Shown here: positions 23,720 through 32,895 of the stretch, piece by piece
How positions within the stretch are numbered: the first letter of the stretch is position 1
How the letters are laid out: each line of letters opens with the position of its first letter
Assembly: GCF_000235605.1 (NCBI RefSeq)
Contig: NC_016584.1
Span: 2,716,001 to 2,780,000, forward strand
Source: Desulfosporosinus orientis DSM 765
GTDB taxonomy: Bacteria; Bacillota; Desulfitobacteriia; Desulfitobacteriales; Desulfitobacteriaceae
Length of the DNA: 64,000 nt
Direction: 5' to 3'
Made by a program: the position numbers and the translations under genes
Notes under the pieces: model-generated
What the model saw: the letters and a program-made list of their open reading frames with translations, nothing else
The model's database searches: none
What the model was told of the DNA's origin: nothing

Positions 23720-25585
23720 TTGCTAACACTATTAAAAGACGAGGAAAAAAGGACAGTCGTGTTCCTTGTGATATCGTTCATTTCTGTGGTAATCAGCTTC
23801 TTTAACATTGGAAGTTTACCTTTTAATGCCGCATGGGTGGCAATTTTGCTGTGTGGCCTGCCAATCGTCAAGGGGGCCGTGGTTGGTCTTGTTACGGAAT
23901 TTGACATCAAAGCCGACGTGTTGGTATCCATCGCTTTAATCGCCTCGGTGATTATCGGTGAGACTTTTGCTGCCGGTGAAGTCGCATTTATTATGGCAAT
24001 CGGTGCCTTTCTGGAAGAAACCACCGTGGCCAAAGCCCGGGCCGGCATTGAAAAACTGGTTCACCTCACTCCGACAACGGCCAGGGTGGTCAGGAACGGC
24101 AAAGAAAGGATTGTTCCTGCTGAGGAGGTTAAGGTTGGTGATATTCTGCGTGTCCTCGCCGGTGAAACTATTGCTGTAGACGGCATCATCGTAAGCGGGC
24201 AAACCTCCGTCAACCAGGCGCTAATGACGGGAGAATCCCTGCCTGTTGACAAGAGCGCCGGAGACGAGGTTTCCAGCGGAACGGTTAATCAATTCGGCAC
24301 CTTCGATATGAAGGCCACAAAAGTTGGCGAGGATAGCTCCCTGCAAAGAATGATCCGGCTGGTCCAGTCTGCCGACGCCGGCAAAGCGAAAATTGTCGGG
24401 ATTGCGGACAGGTGGGCCACCTGGATTGTAGTTATAGCTTTGACTTCCGCAGTCCTGACTTGGCTGATGACTGGGGAAATTATCCGTGCCGTGACCATAC
24501 TGGTTGTGTTCTGCCCTTGTGCTCTGGTGCTGGCTACGCCTACAGCCATTATGGCGGGGATCGGCAACGCCACGAAGTTTGGCATCCTGATTCGCGAGGG
24601 CGACGCCCTGGAAAGACTGTCCGGGATCAAACGAATTGCCTTTGACAAAACAGGCACCCTTACCTATGGAAAACCCGATGTGGCGGCTGTCCGGAGCTTT
24701 GATCCCGCTTTGTCTGACCAAGAACTGCTGTCCCTGGCAGCCTCCGTAGAACTGCGTTCCGAGCATCCCCTGGGGAAAGCCATTGTCGCTCATTTTAAGG
24801 CTGCTTCAAAAGCATCTCTGCCCGAGCCCGGCGATTTTCAGATGCTTGCGGGGCGGGGTGTTTCCGCACTGGTAGACGGCCGCGCCATTCTTGCCGGCAA
24901 TGCAGAACTGCTGCGGGATTACTCAGTCCCCTTGCCCCCAACGATCCTGGAAAAGGCAGATGAATACAGAAATGATGGCTGCACCATCATCTTTGCTTCT
25001 GTGGACGGCCAGGCTTCAGGTTTTATAGCCCTGTCGGACACTTTGCGGCCGGATGCCGTGGATGTGGTCAGGAACATTGAGAAATTAAACGTCAAGAGTA
25101 CCCTGCTGACAGGTGACAACCACCATGCTGCTTCTCACATGGCCAAGATCGCAGGAATTGATGACCTCCATACGGATTGCCTGCCTGAACATAAAATGAC
25201 TGTTATCGAAGAGTATCAAAGGGGTGGTGACTTGGTCTGCATGGTTGGCGACGGTGTAAACGATGCCCCCGCTCTCAAAAAAGCCCATGTGGGCATTGCC
25301 ATGGGCGGAATCGGCAGCGATATCGCCGTGGAGGCAGCGGATATTGCCCTGGTCAGTGACGATATCCAGAGCATTCCTCATTTGCTGGCCTTGTCAAAAC
25401 GAACCATGAATACCATCAAGCTCAATATGGCCCTTTCCATGGCCCTTAATTTTGCCGCAATTATTCTGGCCATGGTCGGTTTGCTTGGTCCAGTTGTAGG
25501 TGCGTTGGTACATAATGCCGGCTCCGTCGCGGTGATTATTAATTCTTCTCTGCTTTTAAAATGGAAGGAGCATTTGTCGGCATAG
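23720..25585 (+). CDS. P1B-type heavy-metal-translocating ATPase
   Basis: A 621-residue metal pump without an N-terminal metal-binding domain. Landmarks are TGES at 170-173, the membrane metal site CPC at 265-267, the phosphorylated DKTGT at 309-313, SEHPLG near 348-352 and GDGVNDAPAL. The last helices carry HNAGSVAVIINSS. The CPC motif fits Cu(I) or Zn/Cd/Pb-type pumps; the helix-8 residues differ from the usual HDGGT, so the ion is uncertain. It is likely an exporter at the cytoplasmic membrane. The start is TTG with GAAAGG 9 bases upstream. Confidence 0.88.
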   Translation: MLTLLKDEEKRTVVFLVISFISVVISFFNIGSLPFNAAWVAILLCGLPIVKGAVVGLVTEFDIKADVLVSIALIASVIIGETFAAGEVAFIMAIGAFLEETTVAKARAGIEKLVHLTPTTARVVRNGKERIVPAEEVKVGDILRVLAGETIAVDGIIVSGQTSVNQALMTGESLPVDKSAGDEVSSGTVNQFGTFDMKATKVGEDSSLQRMIRLVQSADAGKAKIVGIADRWATWIVVIALTSAVLTWLMTGEIIRAVTILVVFCPCALVLATPTAIMAGIGNATKFGILIREGDALERLSGIKRIAFDKTGTLTYGKPDVAAVRSFDPALSDQELLSLAASVELRSEHPLGKAIVAHFKAASKASLPEPGDFQMLAGRGVSALVDGRAILAGNAELLRDYSVPLPPTILEKADEYRNDGCTIIFASVDGQASGFIALSDTLRPDAVDVVRNIEKLNVKSTLLTGDNHHAASHMAKIAGIDDLHTDCLPEHKMTVIEEYQRGGDLVCMVGDGVNDAPALKKAHVGIAMGGIGSDIAVEAADIALVSDDIQSIPHLLALSKRTMNTIKLNMALSMALNFAAIILAMVGLLGPVVGALVHNAGSVAVIINSSLLLKWKEHLSA

Positions 25586-25669
25586 GTGAGACCAATTGAG
25601 TATTAATCAGGCCGCGATTACAGTTACGGTCATGAATATGAAGACGAATGATGTCCCCGTTTTTATTTT

Positions 25670-26593
25670 TCAAAAAAAACGGTGAGCGGATCCGTGAGAG
25701 CCTTTATTCCTATGCTGAGCACCTTTACTATACATTTCTTCACCATTTTGTGGGGGTATCTCGAAATTTTGGCTATTCTCCTGGGTGGGATCAGTTGTTG
25801 AATCTGCTGGAATCTGGCCATATAGATTTTGATATTCAATCTTGGCAGCCTGCAGCTGGGCGTTGCCCCTGTCACATCTGAGATTTAATAGGGAACAGTG
25901 TTTACTGCAGCCTGTGCAGAACATGTTGCCAAGGAAATCAGAGAGACTCATAGTTTGGCCATATGCTTGGGTGTCTTGGAGGATTGGGTTTCCAGAATCA
26001 TCATTGCCTGGAGGATTCGCCGGGCTGCGTGACGAAACACTTGGAGGTGTGCTGGTATAGGGTAACTGCTTATCTGACCCTAGCAGAGTTTTGGTACATA
26101 AGGTGCCGATAATTATGCCTGTTACTAAGGTTAAGGCAGTTTTTATTTCACGCTGGGCAAACACGCTGCGCATAAAAGCCCAAATATAGCTTCGATGTAA
26201 GAAAAGATGTATTGCAATAAGTACCAGACAGAAATATGAACTGAATTTATGTATGGAAACTAAGAAGGCCGAATTTCCATTTGATCCGGAGGGGAAAATC
26301 ACTTGGGAAATCCTTATCCCGGTTAAGAAAATAATACTAGTACCCAGCAATAGTGCTAAATTTAAAATGTACATTAACCTGGGCTTTATCGTATTTTTTG
26401 TTCTCAACAAATTTCTGGTGGAAATTTTAACCCATGACCAGTTTAAAAGGATGTGGGCTATAAAAAGGACAAAAATGAAAAGTCCCGCAATTTCATGGAA
26501 GACAAGTCCTGTACCAGAAGCATCCTGTAAAAGTAAGAATACAAGGATCATCAGGAAATCAAGGGTTATCTTGGTTGATATTGTTCTGTTCAT
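25670..26593 (-). CDS. DUF4405 membrane protein with Cys-rich C-terminal domain
   Basis: A 307-residue membrane protein with about five helices in residues 1-165. Conserved histidines lie on the helices (FHEIAGLFIFVLFIAHILLNW and SIHKFSSYFCLVLIAIHLFLHR, quoted as separate parts) and fit the b-type haem or ferric-reductase-like DUF4405 fold. A Pro/Ser-rich extracytoplasmic linker leads to FCTGCSKHCSLLNLRC, a CxxC-type cluster that may bind metal or haem. I chose ATG 26593 because AAAGGAGC is just upstream. It is divergent from a two-component system and shares 11-bp repeats with it, so it is a likely target of that system. Confidence 0.75.
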   Translation of the reverse strand: MNRTISTKITLDFLMILVFLLLQDASGTGLVFHEIAGLFIFVLFIAHILLNWSWVKISTRNLLRTKNTIKPRLMYILNLALLLGTSIIFLTGIRISQVIFPSGSNGNSAFLVSIHKFSSYFCLVLIAIHLFLHRSYIWAFMRSVFAQREIKTALTLVTGIIIGTLCTKTLLGSDKQLPYTSTPPSVSSRSPANPPGNDDSGNPILQDTQAYGQTMSLSDFLGNMFCTGCSKHCSLLNLRCDRGNAQLQAAKIEYQNLYGQIPADSTTDPTQENSQNFEIPPQNGEEMYSKGAQHRNKGSHGSAHRFF

Positions 26594-26683
26594 ATTATCT
26601 GCTCCTTTCGTTGCATCGAAGTTTTCTTCCTGTCTTGTAGGCAATGTTTATTGGTTAAGACTATTTTATTATGTGATTGAAAA

Positions 26684-26764
26684 CTGAAATAAAACTGAAA
26701 TAAGGCTTAAATAACGCTGAAATAAATGAGAAACTGAACGTTTACATTTTCAGGTTAATTTCAG
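26684..26764. promoter_or_regulatory. Array of 11-bp repeats between DUF4405 gene and response regulator
   Basis: Four head-to-tail units, CTGAAATAAAA, CTGAAATAAGG, CTTAAATAACG and CTGAAATAAAT, occupy 26684-26727 with exact 11-base phasing. Two inverted copies (TTCAG at 26749 and 26760) follow with the same phase. Tandem sites at 11-base spacing are the hallmark of OmpR/PhoB-family binding, so this is probably the operator of the adjacent response regulator. Confidence 0.7.
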
Positions 26765-26847
26765 TTTAGGCAAGTATAGTTAACATAATATTGTAATACA
26801 GGAAGCTGCGAATGTTGAGTAGGTATTGGCGATGAAGGAGGACTGCA

Positions 26848-27519
26848 GTGCGGATTTTGCTTGTGGAAGACGATGCTCATTTGGGAGAAATAATAGTTCG
26901 GGGTTTACGTGAGGAAGGATATCAGGTTGACTGTGCCGCGGGCGGCAATGAAGCAGAGCTTTTTCTGCGCACTCGTACATACGGCGTGATTGTTTTAGAC
27001 CGTATGCTGCCGGATATTCGGGGCGAAGAGTTGCTGAAAAAATGGAGACAGAGGGATTGTAATACGCCCGTTCTTATACTGACAGCTTTGGATGCGGTTT
27101 CGGACAGAGTCACCGGTTTAAAAGCAGGAGCGGACGATTACCTTGGTAAGCCTTTTGCCTTTGCGGAATTATTAGCCAGGCTTGAGGCTTTGCAGCGACG
27201 CACAAGTTTAAACACCAGTTCAGTCATCAAAGCCGGAAATTTGGAACTTAATCCTCAGACCAGGCTGCTTACCTCTCAAAAACGTTCGGTATTATTGAAC
27301 AGGCTGGAATATGAGCTTATGGACATTTTCCTGCGCCATCCGGGCCAGGTACTTGGTAAGGAGACTTTGGCAGAACAGTGTTGGAAAGAACCTTGGGATG
27401 CCTCCGATAACACGATTGAAGCTCAGATTAAAAACCTGCGCAAGAAATTAAAGTTAATTGATGATCGCGAATGGATCAAAACAATGCGCGGTGTAGGCTA
27501 TCGTTTGGAGGTAGTATGA
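26848..27519 (+). CDS. OmpR-family response regulator
   Basis: A 223-residue two-domain regulator. The receiver domain has the acidic pair EDD near residues 7-9, the phospho-acceptor aspartate in IVLDRMLPD, TALDA and the KPFAF lysine. The C-terminal winged helix (residues of about 130-220) ends KTMRGVGYRLEV. It is directly followed by its sensor kinase and is divergent from the DUF4405 gene. The start is GTG with AAGGAGG upstream. Autoregulation through the repeat array just upstream is likely. Confidence 0.92.
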   Translation: MRILLVEDDAHLGEIIVRGLREEGYQVDCAAGGNEAELFLRTRTYGVIVLDRMLPDIRGEELLKKWRQRDCNTPVLILTALDAVSDRVTGLKAGADDYLGKPFAFAELLARLEALQRRTSLNTSSVIKAGNLELNPQTRLLTSQKRSVLLNRLEYELMDIFLRHPGQVLGKETLAEQCWKEPWDASDNTIEAQIKNLRKKLKLIDDREWIKTMRGVGYRLEVV

Positions 27520-28983
27520 TTGCGTCTTTGGAAAAACAGTTTACCCTTGCGTCTTGCGGTGATAACCGGTACCGTTTTTATCGTAGTGCTCATTACAGCC
27601 CTGCTTGCGTCCTTTTTAACGACGGACTACTTGTTGAAAAGCAGTGTTGACTCGACTCTGACTTCCCTGGCCCGATCCATTGCCGATAGTTGGACGAGGA
27701 ATAATGGGCCTCAGAATTTACCGATTAGGAATGATAAAGACTCTGAGGTTTACGTACAAGTCGTGGATAGTCAGGGTACAGTGGTTTATACGTCGAGCAA
27801 AGAGGATTACCTGCCTGTGGAAGGTGATTTGCTGAGGCAAGCGTTACAGGGAAAAGAGTTTTTCACAGATGCCGTTGGGCGCCACAGGCACCGCGGGCGT
27901 CTGGATGTCTCAGCCCTTTCAGACCGGGAGGGTTCTCTTTGGCCTGAAAAGGGGGGAGTACGAATTATCTACTGGCCTTTGCCTGAGAGCAAAGAGGGAA
28001 ACTATGTGCTTCAAGTCGGCTTGCCTGTAAAAGAACAGGTTGAGATGCTTCTGAATTTAGGGAAAATGTTGATTGTGATATCTATAGGAGCTGTATTGAT
28101 TGTGGTTGGTGTTTCAGCCTTTTTAGTGTGGAATACCTTTAAACCGCTGCGCCAAATTATTGCTGTGGCAGAGGAAATTGACGGCAGCACTTTAACTTCC
28201 AGAATTGAGGTGCCGGTTAGAGATGCCACCCTAAACCATTTGGTAGAGGTGTTGAATGCCATGCTGAAGCGGCTGGAAACTGCCTTTCTGACCCAAGCAA
28301 GGTTCGTAAATGATGCTGCCCATGATTTGCGGACTCCATTAAGTGCCCTGCGTTCCGAGTTAGAGATAACCTTGCGCCAAACACGAAGCGAGAATGAGTA
28401 TATTCAGGCTTTAAAGGGATGTCTGACAGAGACGGAATACATGGGTTCCCTGACCGAAAATCTGCTTGCTTTAGCTAAGTTTGACAGCGGATTGCAAATG
28501 GAAATAGAAAAAGCCATTCCCTTGGGCCCCTTACTGGAAAGAGTAAACAGTGAATTCAGGGAATTGGCTGAACAAAATCAAATTACCTTAATTATGGATT
28601 TTGAGAAGAACTTAAGGGTGGACTGTGATCAACTAGCAATAGAACGGCTTTTGAGAAATCTTTTGGATAACGGCATTCGCTATACACCGGCTGGAGGACT
28701 GGTCGAACTGGTTTTAAGAGACAAGAGTGATCTGAAAGGCTGTGGGGGTGCGGAAATAACGATCAGAGACACCGGTATCGGTATCGGCTCCCAGGATCTG
28801 CCGCATATTTTTGAACGGTTTTACAGGTCGGATGGTGCCCGCAGGCGGGACGGAGGGGGAAGCGGATTGGGGCTATCCATTTGCCGGTCCATTGTCCTGA
28901 ATCATGGAGGGGCTATTCATATTCAAAGCGAGCGCGGGAAGGGGACCTGTGTTGCCATATGGCTGCCTTGTACCAGTTCGTAA
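27520..28983 (+). CDS. Sensor histidine kinase
   Basis: A 487-residue membrane kinase. Helix 1 (residues of about 12-35) and helix 2 (about 182-205) bracket an extracytoplasmic sensor of roughly 145 residues containing a His-rich GRHRHRGRLD. A HAMP segment follows, then the HisKA box HDLRTPLSALRSELE, then the ATPase domain with N-box LLRNLLDNGIRYTP, DTGIGI and GSGLGLSICRS. The His/Arg-rich sensor loop could bind a metal, in keeping with the metal-transport genes on both sides. The TTG start directly follows the regulator stop, so the pair is tightly coupled. Confidence 0.9.
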   Translation: MRLWKNSLPLRLAVITGTVFIVVLITALLASFLTTDYLLKSSVDSTLTSLARSIADSWTRNNGPQNLPIRNDKDSEVYVQVVDSQGTVVYTSSKEDYLPVEGDLLRQALQGKEFFTDAVGRHRHRGRLDVSALSDREGSLWPEKGGVRIIYWPLPESKEGNYVLQVGLPVKEQVEMLLNLGKMLIVISIGAVLIVVGVSAFLVWNTFKPLRQIIAVAEEIDGSTLTSRIEVPVRDATLNHLVEVLNAMLKRLETAFLTQARFVNDAAHDLRTPLSALRSELEITLRQTRSENEYIQALKGCLTETEYMGSLTENLLALAKFDSGLQMEIEKAIPLGPLLERVNSEFRELAEQNQITLIMDFEKNLRVDCDQLAIERLLRNLLDNGIRYTPAGGLVELVLRDKSDLKGCGGAEITIRDTGIGIGSQDLPHIFERFYRSDGARRRDGGGSGLGLSICRSIVLNHGGAIHIQSERGKGTCVAIWLPCTSS

Positions 28984-29104
28984 GACTAACCTTTTTCAAA
29001 ACCTGAACATAGCGGGTAGTAGCCGGGGCGGTGGAGGCATCGGGGGGCGAACTCTATGTTTCCACCCTGGGGAAGAGTTATAAAATCCATTGGCAAAAGG
29101 ATGG

Positions 29105-30043
29105 TCAGGCAATAACTTGTTGGGCACAATCAATACATAATGAACAATGTTTTGGATGGTCCTCTTTATTATGGTAGCAGCTGCCGCAGGACCAATATTC
29201 AAACTGAATGGTTGAATGGGAGATTCCAAACTTGTCAAAAATGGTATGCTGAATGCTGTGCAACAGCTCTGAAGATTGTTCTTTGCTGACATCATGAACC
29301 CAAACATGAGCTGTCATACTTTTGATTTCCTTTGAAATCGACCAGACATGAATATCACTCACTCCCTTAACCCCTTTAATTTCTAGGATTGAAGAACGCA
29401 GCTGTTGAATTGAGATGTCTTCGGGAACTGACTCCAGGAAAATAATCAGACATTCTCGGGTCATTTTGAGAGCGGATCTTAAGATTAGACAAGCAAGGCC
29501 TGCACTAAGGAGTGTATCAATATTTGACCAGCCTGTGAAAAAGATGACGATACCACCGATTAATACTCCTAAATCAGCAAGGGCATCTCCTACGAAATGA
29601 AGGAAGGCGCTTTTAACGTTGAGGTTATTAGTATTCTTTTTAAGGTTAAGAACAATGGCTATGTTCACAATCATCCCAACGATAGCAACAAAAATCATGC
29701 CTTGTGGTTCTACCGTAATAGGATGGAAAAAGCGGTCAATAGCTTTATAGAATATTAAAAGAGAAACGGCAATAAGAGATACATTATTAATTAGAGCAGT
29801 GAGAACTCCGTAGCGGTAATAGCCATATGTATTTTTATAATCTGGTCGTTTTGAACCGATTTTTAACCCCCACCAGCTGATAATAAGTGCTGAAAAATCG
29901 GTCATTAAGTGCCAGGAGTCACTGAGAAGTGCAAGACTTTTCGTAAATAGGGCAAAGCAAATCTTTACGACAAGAATTATACCGACGAGAGTAATTGAAA
30001 TAAGTAACCTTTTCTGGCTTTGACCCAGGCTATAATCATCCAT
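29105..30043 (-). CDS. Cation diffusion facilitator metal exporter
   Basis: A 312-residue CDF/ZnT-type transporter with six helices. The paired metal sites are SWHLMTDFSALI in helix 2 (HxxxD) and HFVGDALADLG in helix 5 (HxxxD). The cytoplasmic domain, VKGVSDIHVWSI, has the usual ferredoxin-like fold. The extreme C terminus is unusually Cys/His-rich (CGSCYHNKEDHPKHC, CIDC), a possible extra metal-binding tail. It likely exports Zn, Co, Cd or Fe in exchange for protons. GGGAGGG precedes the ATG. About 13 codons of unassigned open frame precede its 3' end near 29013-29104. Confidence 0.88.
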   Translation of the reverse strand: MDDYSLGQSQKRLLISITLVGIILVVKICFALFTKSLALLSDSWHLMTDFSALIISWWGLKIGSKRPDYKNTYGYYRYGVLTALINNVSLIAVSLLIFYKAIDRFFHPITVEPQGMIFVAIVGMIVNIAIVLNLKKNTNNLNVKSAFLHFVGDALADLGVLIGGIVIFFTGWSNIDTLLSAGLACLILRSALKMTRECLIIFLESVPEDISIQQLRSSILEIKGVKGVSDIHVWSISKEIKSMTAHVWVHDVSKEQSSELLHSIQHTIFDKFGISHSTIQFEYWSCGSCYHNKEDHPKHCSLCIDCAQQVIA

Positions 30044-30068
30044 TATTTTTCCCTCCCCTATGATTCTT

Positions 30069-30099
30069 AGTACAACCGAGGATATTCCTCGGTTGTACT
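30069..30099. other. Perfect 14-bp hairpin between CDF and feoB genes
   Basis: AGTACAACCGAGGA pairs exactly with TCCTCGGTTGTACT across a 3-base loop. The T stretch is on the plus-strand side, yet the neighbouring genes run on the minus strand, so simple termination of feo transcripts is not well supported. It may be a processing or regulatory hairpin. Confidence 0.6.
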
Positions 30100-30111
30100 T
30101 TTACCAAAGAT

Positions 30112-31518
30112 CTATGCTATTCCAAGAAAATGGGCGACCTGAGTGACGATGAAGCACACTGCGAAGGCAAGGACTGTGGGAACCATAAAGCCAACGAAAG
30201 TCCACTTCTTACTGCCAGTTTCCTTAAGCATGGTCAGCAGCGTGGTGGCACAAGGCCAATGCAATAGAGCGAAGAGCATGGTATTAAATGCAGTAAGCCA
30301 GGTCCAGCCATTAGCAACCAAAATATCCTTAAGTTCTTGCAGACTTGCAAATTCTGTGAGTTGACCGGTGGCTAAGTAGCTCATCAACAGAATCGGAATA
30401 ACAATTTCATTAGCCGGAAGCCCTAGGATAAAGGCCATGAGAATAAATCCATCCAGACCAATAGCCTTTGCCAGGGGATCAAAAAACCCTGCCATATAGC
30501 TGATAACACTGAGGTCACCAATATAAATGTTTGCTAATATCCAGGTTACTGCTCCAGCCGGTGCAGCGACAACAATTGCTCTTCGTAAGACAAAGATGGT
30601 ACGGTCAATGATGGAACGATATAAAACTGCACCAAATTTGGGTTTACGATAAGGCGGCAGTTCTAATACCAGTGAGGAAGCTTCCCCCTTGAGCACTGTT
30701 TCTGAGAGTAATCTTGAAACAGCAAAGGTGACAACAATACCAATGAGAATCAAGAGAGTAATCGAACCTGCAGCAACCAGGGATTGTTGGACCATGGTGA
30801 GTGCTCCGGTCATGAAAATCGAAGCGATGGCAATAAGTGTGGGGAACCGTCCGTTACAGGGAACAAAGTTGTTTGTCAAAATAGCGATGAGGCGTTCTCT
30901 CGGCGAATCGATGATTCGTGCGGCAACCACTCCGGCAGCATTGCAGCCAAAGCCCATGCACATGGTTAGGCATTGTTTTCCGCAAGCTTTTGACTTTTTG
31001 AATAAACTGTCAAGGTTAAATGCGACTCTAGGCAGGTATCCCAAATCTTCGAGAAGGGTAAACAAAGGGAAAAAGATAGCCATAGGGGGCAGCATGACAG
31101 AAACAACCCAGGCTAAGGTACGGTACATGCCTAAAACTAAAACTCCATGTATCCAAGCAGGGGCATGAAGGGCTTCAAACCAATAGGTAAGAACATCCTG
31201 GAAGCCAAATAATACATTGCCGATCATTTGTGAGGGTATGTTAGCTCCGGTTATAGTAATCCAAAAGACAATTCCTAAGAGAACAAGCATCAGTGGGTAA
31301 CCTAATAATCGGGAGGTTACAATTCTGTCTATTTTTGAATCCAGGCTCTTTTGTCTGGAATAGCCATATTTTGTTACGCTTTTAGCAATTTGTTCTGATT
31401 CCAAAAAGATATCTTTAACAACCTCATCGCCAAGCTGACTAGTTGTTGTTTTTCGAATGTCTTCAGCATTCACATAAAGTTTAAGCAGCGGGTCTATGTT
31501 TTTTTGTATGGAAGCCAC
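30112..31518 (-). CDS. feoB: Ferrous iron transporter FeoB, membrane (gate) part
   Basis: A 468-residue membrane protein corresponding to the permease half of FeoB: two Gate domains with GCNAAGVVAARIIDSPRER and NGRFPTLIAIAS, plus FILGLPANEIVIPILL, in about nine to ten helices. The GTPase half is encoded separately just upstream with a 25-base gap, so FeoB is split. I chose GTG 31518 because AAGGAG is 9 bases before it; the ATG at 31527 abuts that site. It imports Fe(II) under reducing conditions. Confidence 0.87.
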   Translation of the reverse strand: MASIQKNIDPLLKLYVNAEDIRKTTTSQLGDEVVKDIFLESEQIAKSVTKYGYSRQKSLDSKIDRIVTSRLLGYPLMLVLLGIVFWITITGANIPSQMIGNVLFGFQDVLTYWFEALHAPAWIHGVLVLGMYRTLAWVVSVMLPPMAIFFPLFTLLEDLGYLPRVAFNLDSLFKKSKACGKQCLTMCMGFGCNAAGVVAARIIDSPRERLIAILTNNFVPCNGRFPTLIAIASIFMTGALTMVQQSLVAAGSITLLILIGIVVTFAVSRLLSETVLKGEASSLVLELPPYRKPKFGAVLYRSIIDRTIFVLRRAIVVAAPAGAVTWILANIYIGDLSVISYMAGFFDPLAKAIGLDGFILMAFILGLPANEIVIPILLMSYLATGQLTEFASLQELKDILVANGWTWLTAFNTMLFALLHWPCATTLLTMLKETGSKKWTFVGFMVPTVLAFAVCFIVTQVAHFLGIA

Positions 31519-31543
31519 TTTGTTCATCTCCTTATTGATACTG

Positions 31544-32302
31544 CTATTTAACAGCGTTTTGCAGGTTAATATAACGGTTAATGCTTTCAATAAATGAGCT
31601 GTCATTGTCCAATAAGCGAAGGGCTAACCATCTGGGATTAATCATTTGAGCAATATTGAGGGGTTCGATTTGAGGTAAAAGAGTGTCTATGGCTTCCTCA
31701 ATTTGTGGTGAATACTTTATCTGTTTGGGCTTGGTTATTTGTGATCCAATCACAAGTTCATAGACTGCCTTTTGAAGATTTTTAAGGCCAACTCCGTTAC
31801 GAGCTGCCGTGGGAATCACGGGAACACCTAATTTTGCTTCCAGTCGTTCAAAATCAATCTCTATCTTCTTTTTTTGTGCTTCATCAATAAGGTTGACACA
31901 GACGACGACCTTATCCGTGATCTCCATGATCTGAAAGGCTAGATTCAGATTTCGTTCCAGAGAAGTCGCATCAAGGACAACAATTGTAGCATCAGGTTTG
32001 CCAAAACAAATAAAGTCTCTTGCTATTTCTTCTTCAGCACTATGAGAAAGCAAGGAATAGGTACCCGGTAAGTCAATCATTAAAAAGGATTTGTTCTCAT
32101 AGGTATAAGATCCCTGAGCGTTATCGACGGTTTTTCCTGGCCAATTTCCCGTATGTTGGCGTAATCCTGTCAATGCGTTAAATACGGTACTCTTTCCTAC
32201 ATTGGGGTTTCCGGCTAAGGCTACTACATACTGTTGATCGTTAGTCTTAATTCCAAAATGTTCTCTCAATCTGTGACGATAATCCATATTCAATTTTTTC
32301 AC
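31544..32302 (-). CDS. feoB: FeoB GTPase part (separate polypeptide)
   Basis: A 252-residue soluble G protein with the FeoB order: G1 GNPNVGKST, TGNWPGKT as G2, G3 DLPGTYSL, G4 NLID and a G5-like TAARNGVGL, followed by a small helical regulatory domain that ends where FeoB would normally enter the membrane. It should drive iron uptake together with the separate membrane protein. Start choice is uncertain between GTG 32302, TTG 32293 and ATG 32287, with a GAGGTG site overlapping the first. It lies between feoA and the membrane half. Confidence 0.87.
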   Translation of the reverse strand: MKKLNMDYRHRLREHFGIKTNDQQYVVALAGNPNVGKSTVFNALTGLRQHTGNWPGKTVDNAQGSYTYENKSFLMIDLPGTYSLLSHSAEEEIARDFICFGKPDATIVVLDATSLERNLNLAFQIMEITDKVVVCVNLIDEAQKKKIEIDFERLEAKLGVPVIPTAARNGVGLKNLQKAVYELVIGSQITKPKQIKYSPQIEEAIDTLLPQIEPLNIAQMINPRWLALRLLDNDSSFIESINRYINLQNAVK

Positions 32303-32325
32303 CTCATTTATATTCCTTGGTTGTT

Positions 32326-32580
32326 TTAAATAACAAATCTTTCTGGCATCTTCACTGCAATAACAGAACTACGAACGATGTAGGCTATTGGATCTCCTGA
32401 CGGTGCTTTCCCTACACAGGTAAGATCAGTTCCCGGGACAATTCCCAAATCCAGGATGCGGCGACGAAGAAGGCCTTTAACTTCTAGGCCGATGACTCTG
32501 CATGTTTCACCAGGGTTAGGGCGGATAATGATTTGGATAAGGTTAACATTTTCAATAACCTCCTCAGAAATGTTAGACAC
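32326..32580 (-). CDS. feoA: FeoA SH3-like iron transport accessory protein
   Basis: An 84-residue FeoA-domain protein: GETCRVIGLEVKGLLRRRILDLGIVPGTDLTCV and a terminal IVRSSVIAVKMPERFVI, which form the SH3-like barrel of the family. It probably binds the FeoB G domain. The first 18 residues are variable. The assigned GTG start has no strong upstream site, and a GAGGAGG lies inside the N-terminal part, so the true start could be a rare codon about 10 codons later. It is the first gene of the feoA-feoB(G)-feoB(membrane) operon. Confidence 0.83.
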   Translation of the reverse strand: MSNISEEVIENVNLIQIIIRPNPGETCRVIGLEVKGLLRRRILDLGIVPGTDLTCVGKAPSGDPIAYIVRSSVIAVKMPERFVI

Positions 32581-32895
32581 GGTTAACTTTTAGGTAATAA
32601 TTACGGAGAAAGTTAAACAAAGCCACGTATGACAAAATAGGTTTGAGAGTAGGAAGATTAAGGATTTGTACAAAGGGTTAACAACTAATTATGAAGGTTA
32701 TACTCTATGTAAGCTATCGATTGTTAACTCGGACTAACTTCTACTCCAAGAATGTTTCTGAGGTATTATATGACACTCTTTTTTGAGTTGCTACAACTAA
32801 ATAGTTTTATAAAGAAGGTACTTAATTGAATGGATCGAGTGAATCTTTTCTAAACTGGGACTAGGTTGAAGATAACTGAGATAGGAGCAGAAACA
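32581..32895. other. Intergenic region between divergent feoA and YhgE genes
   Basis: No gene seen. GTTAACAA (32677-32684) and TTGTTAAC (32721-32728) form a widely spaced inverted repeat that could be a regulator site. I see no convincing Fur box. AGGAG at 32884-32888 is the ribosome site of the following gene. Confidence 0.4.

Noticed and set aside
25648-25881. Plus-strand ORFs over 25648-26687
   Set aside because: They lie antisense to the DUF4405 membrane gene, which has the proper ribosome site and helices.
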